Shown here one piece after another: positions 38,614-48,910 of a stretch of 64,000 nt of DNA. A model generated the notes under the pieces. That model did no database searches. It was not told the origin of the DNA and saw nothing but the letters and a program-made list of their open reading frames with translations. The position numbers and the translations under genes were made by a program. The DNA is taken from NCBI RefSeq assembly GCF_009728735.1, contig NZ_CP024636.1, positions 983,749 to 1,047,748 of the forward strand, written 5' to 3'. The DNA is from Pantoea phytobeneficialis. Lineage in GTDB: Bacteria > Pseudomonadota > Gammaproteobacteria > Enterobacterales > Enterobacteriaceae. Within the stretch, counting starts at the first letter, position 1; every line of letters starts with the position of its first letter.

Positions 38614-39525
38614 GTGCGTATTGGTATCGATTTAGGCGGCACCAAAATTGAAGTGATTGCACTCTCAGATCAGGGGCAGGAATTGTTTCGTCACCGCGTG
38701 AATACCCCGCGTGACGACTATGGTGCGACGGTACAGGCGATTGTTGATCTGGTGCATCTGGCAGAAGAGAAGACCGGGCAGCAGGGGACGGTGGGATTGG
38801 GTATTCCGGGCACCATTTCGCCCTATACCCAGCGGGTAAAAAATGCCAACTCCACCTGGCTCAATGGTCAGCCGTTGGATAAGGATTTGGCGCAGGCGCT
38901 GAATCGTGACGTGCGTATTGCCAACGACGCGAATTGTCTGGCGGTATCTGAAGCGGTTGATGGTGCCGGTGCGGGAAAACCGCTGGTATTTGCGGTGATT
39001 ATTGGCACCGGTTCTGGCGCCGGGGTGGCAATTAATGGTGAGTCACGCATTGGCGGTAACGGCAATGCCGGTGAATGGGGCCACAATCCACTGCCGTGGA
39101 TGGACGAAGATGAGCTGCGTTATCGTGCGGAAGTACCGTGCTATTGCGGCTTGCAGGGCTGCATCGAGACGTTTGTGTCCGGTACCGGATTTGCCATTGA
39201 TTATCAGCGCTTGAGCGGCAACGCGCTGAAAGGGGCGGAGATCATCAAGCTGATTGAGCAGCAGGATCCGGTGGCGGAGCTGGCGATGCGCCGTTATGAA
39301 ATGCGTCTGGCAAAATCGCTGGCGCAGGTGGTGAATCTATTGGACCCCGATGTGATCGTGCTGGGCGGCGGGATGAGCAATAACGATCGTTTGTATCAGA
39401 CCGTGCCGACGTTGATGAAGCAGTGGGTGTTTGGTCGTGAGTGCGAAACGCCAGTGTTGAAGGCGGTGCATGGTGATTCCAGTGGCGTGCGCGGTGCGGC
39501 GTGGCTGTGGCCTTTAAAAGACTAA
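38614..39525 (+). CDS. mak: Fructokinase Mak (ROK family)
   Basis: 303 residues from a GTG with a TGAGGAA ribosome site. It phosphorylates fructose (and weakly mannose) with ATP. Seen: N-terminal ATP motif [14 protein letters not shown], sugar-binding [11 protein letters not shown] and [11 protein letters not shown], and the ROK zinc site [17 protein letters not shown]. Very close to E. coli Mak. In E. coli araJ follows; here a repeat and a convergent permease do. Confidence 0.96.
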   Translation: MRIGIDLGGTKIEVIALSDQGQELFRHRVNTPRDDYGATVQAIVDLVHLAEEKTGQQGTVGLGIPGTISPYTQRVKNANSTWLNGQPLDKDLAQALNRDVRIANDANCLAVSEAVDGAGAGKPLVFAVIIGTGSGAGVAINGESRIGGNGNAGEWGHNPLPWMDEDELRYRAEVPCYCGLQGCIETFVSGTGFAIDYQRLSGNALKGAEIIKLIEQQDPVAELAMRRYEMRLAKSLAQVVNLLDPDVIVLGGGMSNNDRLYQTVPTLMKQWVFGRECETPVLKAVHGDSSGVRGAAWLWPLKD

Positions 39526-39540
39526 ATGTAGTGCTGTGAC

Positions 39541-39600
39541 GTAGCGGCGCAATTTATTGCGCGGTTTTTTCGTGTCTCGCGCGATAAATCGCGCCGCTAC
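39541..39600. repeat. Long form of the palindromic repeat
   Basis: Left arm GTAGCGGCGCAATTTATTGC and right arm GCGCGATAAATCGCGCCGCT. The compensating T/A changes in the left arm keep its own inner palindrome, which suggests selection on structure. Confidence 0.92.
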
Positions 39601-39611
39601 GTTACGTTTCC

Positions 39612-40976
39612 TTATTCCCCGACCAGCATCGAATCCTGTGGTGCGTTGTCGCGCTGCGCCTTGGTCGCGAGGAAGTAGATATAACCCACCACCATAATCG
39701 CGACAAACAGGCCGCCAATGACCGGGTTAAACCACAGCATCGCCACTAAACACACCAGCGACAGCACCAGGGCGATGCCCGGCACAATTGGGTAACCTGG
39801 TGCGCGGAAGCTGCGTTCCAGATCAGGCGCAGTACGACGCAGTTTGAACAGGCTCAGCATGCTCATCAGATACATCACAATCGCGCCAAATACCGCCATG
39901 GTGATCATGGCTGCGGTCAGGCTCATGCCTTGCAGGTTAATCCAGCCGTCGCTGTAAATCGCGGCGATACCGATCACGCCACCGGCGATAATGGCGCGAT
40001 GTGGCGTCTGGAAGCGGGACAGTTTCGCCAGACCCTGTGGCAGATAACCGGCACGCGCCAGGGCAAAGAACTGACGTGAATAGCCGAGGATGATGCCGTG
40101 GAAGCTGGCGACCAGACCGAACAGGCCAATCCACACCAACATATGCATCCAGTTGGAGTTTTCACCGACGATCATCTTCATCGCCTGCGGCAGCGGGTCG
40201 TTAATGTCGGACAGTTTGCGCCAGTCACCGGCACCGCCCGCCAGCAGCATCACGCCAATCGCCAGCACCACCAGCGTCAGAATACCGGTGATATAGGCTT
40301 TCGGAATGGTGCGCTTGGGATCTTTGGCTTCTTCTGCCGCCATCGCCGCGCCTTCAATGGCGAGGAAGAACCAGATGGCAAAAGGAATCGCGGCAAAAAT
40401 ACCCGACACCGCAGGCATACCAAAATGCTCGCTACCGGCCCAGCCGTTGGCGGCAAAGTTGGCAATGCTGAAGCCCGGAGACACCACGCCCATAAACACC
40501 AGCAGTTCCAGCACCGCCAGCACCGTCACTACCAGCTCAAACATTGCCGCCAGCTTCACGCCAAGGATATTCAGCGTCATAAACACCAGATAGGCACCGA
40601 CCGCTGCGGTTTTTGGGTTGAGTTCTGGATACTGTACGTTGAGATAAGCACCAATCGCCATAGCAATGGCCGGAGGGGCAAACACAAACTCGATCAGCGT
40701 TGCCAGACCGGCGATCAGGCCACCGGTTTCGCCAAAGGCGCGGCGGCTGTATGCAAACGGACCACCGGCATGTGGAATCGCGGTGGTCAGTTCGGTGAAG
40801 CTAAAAATAAAACAGGTGTACATGGTGGCGATCAGCGCCGTGGTAATGAGAAATCCCAGCGTCCCTGCTACGCCCCAGCCGTAACTCCAGCCGAAATACT
40901 CCCCGGAAATGACCAGGCCAACCGCGATACCCCAAAGATGCAGGGTTCCCAGGGTGGGTTTGAGCTTGCTCGTCAT
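39612..40976 (-). CDS. Ethanolamine permease-like amino acid transporter (APC family)
   Basis: 454 residues from the ATG at 40976 (GGGGATA ribosome site), about twelve membrane segments. It resembles Eat/EutP-type ethanolamine permeases: LHLWGIAVGLVISGEYFGWS, PHAGGPFAYSRRAFGETGG, FFLAIEGAAMAAEEAKDPKR and GYSRQFFALARAGYLP. It probably imports ethanolamine or a similar amino alcohol. It is divergent from an APH-fold kinase gene with 263 bases between the starts, and an AraC regulator follows the kinase. No eut operon genes are visible in the window. Confidence 0.82.
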   Translation of the reverse strand: MTSKLKPTLGTLHLWGIAVGLVISGEYFGWSYGWGVAGTLGFLITTALIATMYTCFIFSFTELTTAIPHAGGPFAYSRRAFGETGGLIAGLATLIEFVFAPPAIAMAIGAYLNVQYPELNPKTAAVGAYLVFMTLNILGVKLAAMFELVVTVLAVLELLVFMGVVSPGFSIANFAANGWAGSEHFGMPAVSGIFAAIPFAIWFFLAIEGAAMAAEEAKDPKRTIPKAYITGILTLVVLAIGVMLLAGGAGDWRKLSDINDPLPQAMKMIVGENSNWMHMLVWIGLFGLVASFHGIILGYSRQFFALARAGYLPQGLAKLSRFQTPHRAIIAGGVIGIAAIYSDGWINLQGMSLTAAMITMAVFGAIVMYLMSMLSLFKLRRTAPDLERSFRAPGYPIVPGIALVLSLVCLVAMLWFNPVIGGLFVAIMVVGYIYFLATKAQRDNAPQDSMLVGE

Positions 40977-41239
40977 AATCTTATCCCCGTCGTTATTGTT
41001 GAGTGCGGTTGATTCACCGCGCCGGTTTATCGTTTGCGCTACAGTGAAGGGGATAATGCCGCTGCCTCTCACGGGAAAACTTGACGCAGGCGCAGTGAGT
41101 TTTGTCCTCCACGGTCAACTCTGACGCAAGAAAAGTGCCAGATGCTCGCTGCGGTCAACTTTGGGTCATCTGCGGTCAAGCAGTCAGGACGACGTCATCC
41201 CATGCTGATAACACTGTTGTCATCCCTGGAGCCTGATGA

Positions 41240-42244
41240 ATGAGTGCCAAACAATCCGACACCCTGACAAATGCTGAAATCACCGTGCTGGCGCAACAGG
41301 CGCTGGCCTGCTATCCCGCCGCACTTCAGGGCGAGCTGAAATTGCTGTGCCGTTCCGAAAACGCCACTTTCCTGTTGCTGGCGGGAGGGAAACGTTACGC
41401 CCTGCGCCTGCATCGTCCTGACTACCACAGCAAAGCCGATATTCTCAGCGAACTGCTGTGGCTGGATGCACTGCGCGAAACCGGCATCATGGTGCCGGAA
41501 GCGATCCCGGCCAACGATGGCGAAACCGTGTTATCCCTGCGCCTGCCCGATGGCGAAATACGCCATGCGGTGCTGTTCCACTGGATCGAGGGTGACATGC
41601 CGACCACCGATGTCGATCCCAAAGCCTTCCAGCAGCTCGGTCATATCACTGCCCGCCTGCATCAGCACAGCAAAAACTGGCAGAAACCGCAGGGTTTCCA
41701 GCGCATCATTTGGGATCATCACACCATGGTGAGCGAGCAGAGCCACTGGGGACGCTGGCAGGATGCCCCCAACCTCAATCCGGCTGATCATCAGGTGGTG
41801 GAACAAGCGATCGCCCGGGTTGGTCAGGAGTTGCAGGGGTTTGGCAAAGGCGCGGATCGTTACGGGTTGATCCATGCCGATCTGCGTTTAACGAATCTGC
41901 TGCTGCACAAAGGGGAAACCCGGGTGATCGACTTTGACGATTGCGGTCTGGGTTGGTATTTGCACGATCTGGCGGCAGCGATCAGTTTCGTGGAACACCA
42001 TCCGCGTGCCGAAGAGTGGGTGGAGAACTGGATCCGGGGTTATGAGCGGGTGGGGCATATCAGCGATGCAGAGATGGCGCTGGTACCGACGCTGCTGATC
42101 CAGCGCCGTATCCAGCTTACCGCGTGGATGGGATCCCATGCCGAAACCGAGATGGCGTTGAGTCTTGGGCCACGCTGGGCGGATCATTCGGTACGCCTGT
42201 GTCGTCGCTATCTGGAAAACAGTCAGCTGCCGGTCGGGGCCTGA
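41240..42244 (+). CDS. APH/choline-kinase-fold small-molecule kinase
   Basis: 334 residues. The kinase motifs are HADLRLTNLLLHKG (catalytic Asp near 214) and VIDFDDCGLGWYLHD (metal-binding Asp near 231); the N-terminal lobe has YALRLHRPDYHS. This fold covers aminoglycoside, choline, ethanolamine, homoserine and hydroxylysine kinases. Context, next to an ethanolamine-type permease and an AraC regulator, makes an amino alcohol more likely than an antibiotic. It is closest in style to the phosphotransferases paired with ethanolamine-phosphate or hydroxylysine pathways. The substrate remains an inference. No strong ribosome site is obvious (CTGGAGCC, 8 bases before). Confidence 0.75.
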   Translation: MSAKQSDTLTNAEITVLAQQALACYPAALQGELKLLCRSENATFLLLAGGKRYALRLHRPDYHSKADILSELLWLDALRETGIMVPEAIPANDGETVLSLRLPDGEIRHAVLFHWIEGDMPTTDVDPKAFQQLGHITARLHQHSKNWQKPQGFQRIIWDHHTMVSEQSHWGRWQDAPNLNPADHQVVEQAIARVGQELQGFGKGADRYGLIHADLRLTNLLLHKGETRVIDFDDCGLGWYLHDLAAAISFVEHHPRAEEWVENWIRGYERVGHISDAEMALVPTLLIQRRIQLTAWMGSHAETEMALSLGPRWADHSVRLCRRYLENSQLPVGA

Positions 42245-42393
42245 TGCACCATCAGTGAGCGTGGCTGCGCCGTCACGGTGCTCGCCACGTTCACTATCCC
42301 GTCTGATCATTGTTTTTTCTGCGTTGCCCGCCTGGTACGAAAATTGCTGGATACGGTAATTCGATTCACTCCTGCGTATCCTGTGAGGTCAGC

Positions 42394-43461
42394 ATGAATT
42401 CACTGATGAGACAGTCCGAGGCGTTCAGCGCCATATCGGCTCAGGCCAGCGCCAGCAACCGTGGTGTGCTGGCGGCAGCGGCCACCGGCCTGAGCGACTT
42501 TATTACCGGCAAAGGCGGCGATGTGGATCGCATCTTTGGCATCAGCGGCATCGATTCCGAGCTGCTCGCCAGTCCGACCCTGAGTCTTGGTCTGGTTAAC
42601 TATTGCCGCGTGATGGAAGAGGCCGCGCGACATTCCGGTTTTGATAACTTCGGTTTGCACTACGGCAGGCAGTTCAAACCGCAGTCATTAGGCCTGATTG
42701 GCTACATCGGACTGTGCTCGCCGACGCTGGAGCAGGCGCTGCATAACGTGGTTAATGCTTTTCCGTGGCATCAGCACGATACCCTGACGCGGTTGGTGGA
42801 TAAAGGCGACTGCTGGCGGCTTGATTATCAGGTGCGTCACGGGGCGATTTTGTCGCGGCGTCAGGATGCGGAGTTGACGCTCGGCATGTTTCTCAACCTG
42901 ATTCGTCATGTGGCGGGGAAAAACTGGGCACCGCGTGAGGTGCATTTTGAACATCCGCGCCCGGAGCAGTGGCATGAGCACTGCAAAGTCTTTGATGCCC
43001 CGGTCTGGTTCGATCAACCTTTCAACTCGCTGGTGATCCCGAAACGCGATCTGCTGCGTGCAATGCCGGAGCAGGACCCGATGTTGCTGATGGTGATGCA
43101 GGATGCGATCCGTCGCCTTAACAGCAGCGCCAGCCAGCAGAGCGTGGTGGAGCAGGCACGCTCGCAGGTCAATCTGTCGCTGATCCAGGGCGAACCGGTA
43201 CTGGAAGAGATTGCCGATAAAATGGGGCTGTCGAGCTGGTCGTTGCAGCGTCGTCTGCGCGAGGAGGGCATCAGCTTCAGCGCGCTGGTGGACAAGGTAC
43301 GTTGCGAGATGGCAACCCATTACCTGCAACAGAAACAACTGCCGATTTCCGAAATGGCGCTGCTGCTGGGTTATTCCGAGGTGAGCGCCTTTTCCCGCGC
43401 CTTCCGTCGTTGGTTCGGCATCAGTCCGCGCCAGTGGCGGCAAGATGGACTGGCAAGCTGA
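42394..43461 (+). CDS. AraC-family transcriptional regulator
   Basis: 355 residues from the ATG at 42394 (TGAGGT ribosome site). The N-terminal two thirds form the arabinose-operon-regulator-like domain found in OruR/ArgR-type AraC proteins (LVNYCRVMEEAARHSG, FGLHYGRQFKP). The C-terminal double helix-turn-helix covers about residues 250-350, with ISEMALLLGYSEVSAFSRAF and FGISPRQWR. It follows the kinase gene on the same strand and probably controls both the kinase and the divergent permease. The 3' end overlaps a convergent lipoprotein gene by 41 bases. Confidence 0.88.
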   Translation: MNSLMRQSEAFSAISAQASASNRGVLAAAATGLSDFITGKGGDVDRIFGISGIDSELLASPTLSLGLVNYCRVMEEAARHSGFDNFGLHYGRQFKPQSLGLIGYIGLCSPTLEQALHNVVNAFPWHQHDTLTRLVDKGDCWRLDYQVRHGAILSRRQDAELTLGMFLNLIRHVAGKNWAPREVHFEHPRPEQWHEHCKVFDAPVWFDQPFNSLVIPKRDLLRAMPEQDPMLLMVMQDAIRRLNSSASQQSVVEQARSQVNLSLIQGEPVLEEIADKMGLSSWSLQRRLREEGISFSALVDKVRCEMATHYLQQKQLPISEMALLLGYSEVSAFSRAFRRWFGISPRQWRQDGLAS

Positions 43462-43849
43462 CCTGTTGCGGCGCAAAACCAAACCACGCTGGCTGCCCGC
43501 GATCGGGCGGCGGCGGTAATCCCTGCGATTGACCAATCAATTGCCAGGCCCGCAGACACAGTGGCTCATCGCCCTGTGTCTGGGTGACGGCATAGCGTCC
43601 ACTTTTTTCCCACTCCAGTTGCACCAGACAACGCTGGCCCGCATAGTGGCTGGCATCGTGGAAGGCCCGTACCAGTTTTTGCTGCATCTCATCAGCCCAT
43701 TTGCATGATACGCTACCCGGCGCAATTTCAGGCTGACACAAATTTGCTTGTGCATCTTTCTGATCGGATTGAAAATTTTGACAGGCGCTCAACGACACCA
43801 TCATCGCTATCCCGCCTGCCAGACTCGCCATTTTGTTAATTAAATTCAT
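43421..43849 (-). CDS. Lipoprotein with TolA C-terminal-like domain
   Basis: 142 residues with a signal peptide ending in lipobox LSAC. The rest resembles the TolA domain III / TonB-C fold: a first helix with KWADEMQQKLVRAFHD, then RCLVQLEWEKSGRYAV, GDEPLCLRAWQLIGQSQ, LPPPPDRG and AWFGFAPQ, including the paired cysteines. TolA domain III binds TolB, Pal-side partners and phage or colicin proteins; this copy has no TonB-like anchor or long helix. It could be a decoy or partner for the Tol system. Its last 14 codons overlap the end of the araC gene on the other strand. Confidence 0.72.
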   Translation of the reverse strand: MNLINKMASLAGGIAMMVSLSACQNFQSDQKDAQANLCQPEIAPGSVSCKWADEMQQKLVRAFHDASHYAGQRCLVQLEWEKSGRYAVTQTQGDEPLCLRAWQLIGQSQGLPPPPDRGQPAWFGFAPQQVSLPVHLAATGAD

Positions 43850-43972
43850 TCATGTGCCATAGTTTTCGCGAAAGTTCGGATTGCACCCGTTTTCCAGTCT
43901 ACAGACCGACTCTGCAAATGCTATGGCATTCATCCTGGTGTCGATAAAACCAGAATTTGCCGCACCGTGCGG

Positions 43973-46900
43973 TTACGGCAATTCCAGTTTGCTGTATCCC
44001 AGACCATTCATCTTACGTACCCTGATCTGCACCGGAATACGCTCCTTCATCGCTTCCACATGGCTGATAACGCCAATGGTTTTGCCGCTGGCGTTCAACG
44101 CATCGAGCGCGTCCAGCGCGGTGTCGAGCGTCTCGGCATCCAGCGTGCCAAAGCCTTCATCAAGGAACAGCGATTCGATGCGGGTTTTGCGGCTGACGAG
44201 GTCGGATAACGCCAGCGCCAGCGCCAGGCTGACCAGAAAACTCTCGCCACCGGACAGTGTGCGGGTGTCGCGGGTGGCATCGGCCTGCCAGGTATCCACC
44301 ACATCCAGTTCCAGCTCATCCGTGGCACGACGTTGCAGCAGATAACGACCATGCAGGCGATCGAGCTGACGGTTCGCCAGCCATACCAGGTGATCAAGGG
44401 TTAACCCCTGGGCGAAACGGCGGAATTTGTCACCTTTGGCGGAGCCGATTAACTCGTTAAGTTGGCTCCATTGCACCAGTTCCGCTTCGTGGCTGCTGAT
44501 TTGCGTCAACAGCGCCTGCTGCTGCTCACGTAGTTGCGTGTCGCTGGACAGCTGCTGCTGTGCCTCTCCCTGTTGACGTGCGTTGTCGCGCAGCGCCACG
44601 CGCAAGTTTTCCAGCCGGGGGCCGATCTCTGCCGCCAGTTCGTCGCTCAGTTCGGCCGGACGTTGTTGCTGGTGGGCAGTGACGCGCTGCGTCAGTTGTT
44701 GGCTCAGGGTGATGTGCTGTTGATGCTGTTGTTCCAGCGCCTGTAAACGCTGACGCAGTTGCTCAACATCGGTAGCATCAAGCAGCGCTGCGCGTAGTGC
44801 GGCTTCGTCGGCAAAATCACTGCGCTGCAAAGCGCTGAGGAAATCTCGGGTTGCTGCCTCCAGACGAGCGGTTTGTGCCTGTTGCTGCTGTTCGATTTGC
44901 GCGCGTTGGCCGTCCAGGCTGTGCGCGGCGCTTTGCGCCTGCTGCCAGGCCTGTAATTGCTGCGCTACTTCCTGTTCGCATTTGTGTAGCGCCGCCTGGT
45001 GCGCCTGACGTTCGGCCTGCACCTGGCGGTCGCCAAACAGTTGCTGCCGACGCTGTTGCTGTTCGCTGCATTGCTGTTGCAAGGTGCTGAACGTTTGTTG
45101 CAACGCCGCGAGACGCTGCTGTTCACGCGCAAGATTCTGTTGCAGGTTGTGGTGCTCGCTGTTGGCTTTCGCCAGCTGCGGTTGCAGGGTGGTGAGTAAC
45201 CGCTCACTCTCCTGCCATTTCTGCCAGCGTAGCTGCAACGCGCTCAACCAGTCTTCACGCGCCTCGCGCGCGGGTAGGGTGAGCTGATGTTGGGTCAGTT
45301 GCTGTGCCAGTTGTTGGCTGAGTTGCTGCCACGCAGCCCGCTCGGCTTCGCTACGCTGGTTGAGATCGTTCAGCGTCTGCTGCACGCTGGTAATTTGCTG
45401 CTGTGCCAGTTGCTGCTGTTGCAGATGCTCCAGCCATTCCCGTAGCTGATTTTCCTGCTGATCCTGCTCGCGTTGCCAGCGGGTCACATCGTCCTGCTGC
45501 TCCAGCGTGAAGGTGAGCGCGAGCTCACCGGTCAAGCTTTGCCACTGCTCACTCAGCGTGCTGAGCTGCTGCCCGATTTCCCTGAGTTCCTGCTGCAACG
45601 CCTGCTGTTGCAGCAATGACAGGCGTTGCTGCTCACCTTTGGCGGTGCCGGATTCTTTGAGCTGAGCAACACGAGTTTGCAATGCCGCAAGACGCTGTTG
45701 ATTCTCGCCAGGTTCCAGTTGGCGATATTGCTCAATGGCCGGATGCTGACAGGAACCACACAGCGGGCAAGGATGATTAGGCTGCAAGCGGGCACGTTCA
45801 TCGGCCAGTTGAGCGATTGTGCGTTCCTGGTCACATATGGTCTGCACATCAAGCATCGCCTGATTCTCACGCTTCCACTCCTCGCGCAGCGCCTGTAAAA
45901 CCTGTTCTTCCGCCTGATAGTGCCGGGTAAGCGTATCCAGTTTTGCCTGACGTTGTTGTTGCTGTGGCTGGAGTGAACGCCACTGCGCCGTCAACAGGGT
46001 CAGTTGCTGACGCGATGCACGTTGCACCTGATGTTGCGCTAACGTATCACGGACCTGATCGATAGCAGGAGGCGCGGCTGGCAGCGCCTGCTGACGGGCA
46101 GCGAAAGCTTGCTGGAGCTGCTCAAGCTGCTGTTGTTGCTGCTGTTGCTGATTGCTCAACTGGGTGACGGCCAGCTCACGTTCATCCAGCCGGGTAATGT
46201 CGGATTGCCAGCGCGCCAGATGCTCGCCCCAGGCCGCGACGCTGGCTTCGCGGGTGCGCCATTGTTGCTGCTCATCCCACAGTTGTTGTAAGCGTTCACT
46301 CTCCTGTTGTTGCTGGCTGAGTGCGGTGCTGTTTTGCTGCACCAACTGCTGTTGCGCCGTTATCTGGCGCTGCTGTTCGCTGACCTGCTGTTGCAGGGTC
46401 GCGATGTGTTGATCAAGTGGGATGACCTGCTCGGTCAGCAGCGTTTCCAGTTGTTGTTGTGCGTGCTGTGCCTGCTCGCGCGCCTGTTGGGCCGTGTGGA
46501 AACGTGCTTCACCTTGCTGCTGGGCATGGATCGCCTGTTGATGCTGCGCTTGCACCTGCTGCATTTGCCGGGCGAGGGCGATATTTTCCTGTTCCAGCTG
46601 TGTGCGCTGTTGCAGTTTATCGCGTAATTTTTCCGCCGGTTCGGCGCGCGCCAGCCTCTGACGTTCAGGTTCGGCCTGGTGCCACGCGTTTTCTGCCGCC
46701 TGCAACGCCTGTTGCGCCTGCTGCTGTTCGCCAGCCAATTGTTGTGACTGACTCAGCCACTGTTGTTGCTGCTGCGCAGTGGTGAGCTGCTGGTTCAGCG
46801 TGACCTCGGCTGCATTGAGTTGTTCCAACTGACTTGCCAGCTCAGCCCGCCGCGTCTCATCCAGCAACGACATTCCTCCGGCGCGGGCGCGCAGCGTGTC

Positions 46901-47500
46901 GAGATCGGCACGCGCGCTTTTGTAGCGCTCGAAAATCTGGATTGAGATTTGACCGTAGATCTCGGTGCCGGTCAGCTCCTCCAGCAGCTCGGCGCGCTCG
47001 CCAGGTTTGGCATTCAAAAAGGCAGCAAATTGCCCCTGCGACAGCATCATTGAGCGGGTAAAGCGGGCGAAATCAAGACCGGATAGGGTTTCGATCAGTT
47101 TTAATTTGTCGCCCACTTTGTCGGCAACAATTTGGTTGTCGGCACAGCGCGCCAGCTCAACGCGCGGAGCCTGCAATTTGCCGTCGGCCTGACCACGGGC
47201 GCGGTTCTGGCTCCAGAAGGCACGCCAGGCTTCACCCTTGATCTCAAACTCCACCTCGGCGAGGCATTCGGCGGTATCCCGGGTGATCAGTTCGTTCTGG
47301 GTTTGCGACAGCACGCCGAGGCGTGGCGTCTGGTGATACAGCGCCAGACAGATGGCGTCGAGCAGGGTGGTTTTACCGGCGCCGGTGGCCCCGGTAATGG
47401 CAAACAAACCGTTACTGGCAAATGGCTCACGGCGAAAATCGATAAACCATTCTCCGCGCAGGGCGTTGAGGTTTTTAAAACGCAGCGTCAGGATTTTCAT
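43973..47500 (-). CDS. sbcC: SbcCD nuclease ATPase subunit SbcC
   Basis: 1175 residues. SMC/Rad50-type ATPase; with SbcD it opens and cuts DNA hairpins and long palindromes and processes blocked ends. Walker A is GATGAGKT at 37-44; the zinc hook is CPLC near 578; the ABC signature [19 protein letters not shown] is near 1080 and Walker [13 protein letters not shown] near 1110. The two coiled-coil arms are unusually long and extremely rich in Gln, making the protein about 125 residues longer than E. coli SbcC. The start overlaps the sbcD stop (ATGA), so the pair is coupled. Confidence 0.95.
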   Translation of the reverse strand: MKILTLRFKNLNALRGEWFIDFRREPFASNGLFAITGATGAGKTTLLDAICLALYHQTPRLGVLSQTQNELITRDTAECLAEVEFEIKGEAWRAFWSQNRARGQADGKLQAPRVELARCADNQIVADKVGDKLKLIETLSGLDFARFTRSMMLSQGQFAAFLNAKPGERAELLEELTGTEIYGQISIQIFERYKSARADLDTLRARAGGMSLLDETRRAELASQLEQLNAAEVTLNQQLTTAQQQQQWLSQSQQLAGEQQQAQQALQAAENAWHQAEPERQRLARAEPAEKLRDKLQQRTQLEQENIALARQMQQVQAQHQQAIHAQQQGEARFHTAQQAREQAQHAQQQLETLLTEQVIPLDQHIATLQQQVSEQQRQITAQQQLVQQNSTALSQQQQESERLQQLWDEQQQWRTREASVAAWGEHLARWQSDITRLDERELAVTQLSNQQQQQQQQLEQLQQAFAARQQALPAAPPAIDQVRDTLAQHQVQRASRQQLTLLTAQWRSLQPQQQQRQAKLDTLTRHYQAEEQVLQALREEWKRENQAMLDVQTICDQERTIAQLADERARLQPNHPCPLCGSCQHPAIEQYRQLEPGENQQRLAALQTRVAQLKESGTAKGEQQRLSLLQQQALQQELREIGQQLSTLSEQWQSLTGELALTFTLEQQDDVTRWQREQDQQENQLREWLEHLQQQQLAQQQITSVQQTLNDLNQRSEAERAAWQQLSQQLAQQLTQHQLTLPAREAREDWLSALQLRWQKWQESERLLTTLQPQLAKANSEHHNLQQNLAREQQRLAALQQTFSTLQQQCSEQQQRRQQLFGDRQVQAERQAHQAALHKCEQEVAQQLQAWQQAQSAAHSLDGQRAQIEQQQQAQTARLEAATRDFLSALQRSDFADEAALRAALLDATDVEQLRQRLQALEQQHQQHITLSQQLTQRVTAHQQQRPAELSDELAAEIGPRLENLRVALRDNARQQGEAQQQLSSDTQLREQQQALLTQISSHEAELVQWSQLNELIGSAKGDKFRRFAQGLTLDHLVWLANRQLDRLHGRYLLQRRATDELELDVVDTWQADATRDTRTLSGGESFLVSLALALALSDLVSRKTRIESLFLDEGFGTLDAETLDTALDALDALNASGKTIGVISHVEAMKERIPVQIRVRKMNGLGYSKLELP

Positions 47501-48714
47501 GCAGAGGGGTTCTCCAGCGCGGCTAGGGTGGTGCGAAACAGTTGCGTAAGGTGTGCTGCCTGGTCGGCATCCAGATCCTCTTCCAGCGCCAGACGACGCG
47601 CAAACACCTCTTCAACCTGCAATTCGCTCAGGGTTTCGTTATCCAGTCGCGCCAGGCTGCGGCTGCGCTGTTCGCGACTGCGGCGTACCAGTAGCACCTC
47701 CACCGGTAAGTTTTCCGTCAGTTGTTCCACGCGGCGTTGCAGGTCGCTCAGGTGCTCCTGAGTGGTGATTTCAATATCCAGCCACACCGCCAGTTCGCCC
47801 TCTTTTTCTTTGAACAGCGCCAGTTGCCGTTCGATATCCGCCAGCGATCCTTTCAGCATCTGCATTGGCTGGAACAGCGGGATGGTCAGCGGCGTCACGG
47901 CATCAAGGCCGGTGCTGAAATCCAGCAGAAACACGCTCTTGTCGCGGCCCAACTCATCAAAGCTGAGTGGAATGGGCGAACCGCTGTAGCGAATATGATC
48001 GCTGTCAGCAATGCGTTGTGCTCGGTGAATATGGCCGAGTGCGATGTAATCCGCCGCAGGGAATGCCTGCGCCGGAAAGGCATCGAGGGTGCCGATGTAG
48101 ATATCACGCACCGAGTCGCTTTTGGTTACGCCGACGGTGGTGAGATGGCCGGTGGCGATAATCGGCAGTTTGCCCCCGAGTGCTGCGCGCTGCGCCTCTG
48201 CGGCGGCAAAGCAGTGCTGATAATGTTGTTCGATGGCTTCCAGCAGCGACAGCTGTTTTTCCCGCCCGGACTGTCCGGCCTGGCTGCGCAAAATATCGCG
48301 CGGGCGCAGATAAGGGATGGCGCACAGCAGCGCGCCTGGCGTACCGTCGCGCTGCTTCAGGGTCAGCACCTGCTGCTCGCCCTGCGGCGTAGCGCTGGTG
48401 ATCACCTGCGTGTTGAGGCAGGCAAGCAGTTCGCGTGATTCATTGAGCGTTGCCACCGAATCGTGGTTCCCTGCCAGAACGATCAACTGGCAGCGGCTGG
48501 CCTGCAACGCCACCACGAAGCGGTTAAACATTTCACGCGCATAGCTTGGCGGTGAGCCGGTATCAAACAGGTCACCGGCGATAATCAGCGCATCCACCTG
48601 ATGCTGGTCAATCTGCTGGCGCAGCCAGTCGAGAAATGCCTGATGTTCAGCAGCGCGACTTTTGCTGTAAAAGAACTGGCCCAGATGCCAGTCTGCCGTA
48701 TGGATGATGCGCAT
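47497..48714 (-). CDS. sbcD: SbcCD nuclease subunit SbcD
   Basis: 405 residues from the ATG at 48714 (AGGGAGC ribosome site); the frame continues 27 codons upstream without support. Mre11-type metallophosphoesterase with the expected motifs: [30 protein letters not shown] and ALGHIH. Divergent from phoB. Pho-box-like sequences lie between the two starts. Confidence 0.95.
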   Translation of the reverse strand: MRIIHTADWHLGQFFYSKSRAAEHQAFLDWLRQQIDQHQVDALIIAGDLFDTGSPPSYAREMFNRFVVALQASRCQLIVLAGNHDSVATLNESRELLACLNTQVITSATPQGEQQVLTLKQRDGTPGALLCAIPYLRPRDILRSQAGQSGREKQLSLLEAIEQHYQHCFAAAEAQRAALGGKLPIIATGHLTTVGVTKSDSVRDIYIGTLDAFPAQAFPAADYIALGHIHRAQRIADSDHIRYSGSPIPLSFDELGRDKSVFLLDFSTGLDAVTPLTIPLFQPMQMLKGSLADIERQLALFKEKEGELAVWLDIEITTQEHLSDLQRRVEQLTENLPVEVLLVRRSREQRSRSLARLDNETLSELQVEEVFARRLALEEDLDADQAAHLTQLFRTTLAALENPSA

Positions 48715-48788
48715 GGATGCTCCCTGCCAGAAAAAGCGATGGGGAATTATAACGACTTCACCACGAAAGCAAAAAAAACGCCTCACGG

Positions 48789-48810
48789 CTGTCACATTTC
48801 TGTTTTTCCA
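48789..48810. promoter_or_regulatory. Pho-box-like element nearer sbcD
   Basis: CTGTCACATTT followed by CTGTTTTTCCA, two 11-base units of the PhoB pattern CTGTCATAWAW. The second unit is degenerate. It lies about 75 bases from the sbcD start and 100 from phoB. Confidence 0.5.
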
Positions 48811-48841
48811 CTAAATTTCCAGGGTTGGGTTTTTCATAAAA

Positions 48842-48863
48842 GTGTCATAAAACTGACGCATAA
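48842..48863 (+). promoter_or_regulatory. Pho box of phoBR
   Basis: GTGTCATAAAA followed by CTGACGCATAA, two 11-base units close to the PhoB consensus, 47 bases before the phoB ATG. This fits autoregulation of phoBR by phosphate limitation as in E. coli. Confidence 0.75.
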
Positions 48864-48910
48864 TGACGCCGCAAATCCCAGTGACAGCCGTCATATCAGC
48901 AGGAGTAATA

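Noticed and set aside
40098..41012. 304-codon plus-strand frame opposite the ethanolamine-type permease
   Set aside because: His/Gln-rich low-complexity shadow of a membrane-protein gene.
41240..42244. Antibiotic resistance by aminoglycoside phosphotransferase
   Set aside because: Only the general kinase fold is shared; the neighbours point to a metabolic substrate and there is no mobile element next to it.
43973..47500. Apparent tandem trinucleotide repeat array (CTG/TTG runs)
   Set aside because: It is Gln-rich coding sequence of sbcC read on the other strand, not a separate satellite.
48863..48910. Sixteen-codon upstream extension of PhoB
   Set aside because: The ATG at 48911 has a strong ribosome site and gives the conserved PhoB N-terminus [11 protein letters not shown].
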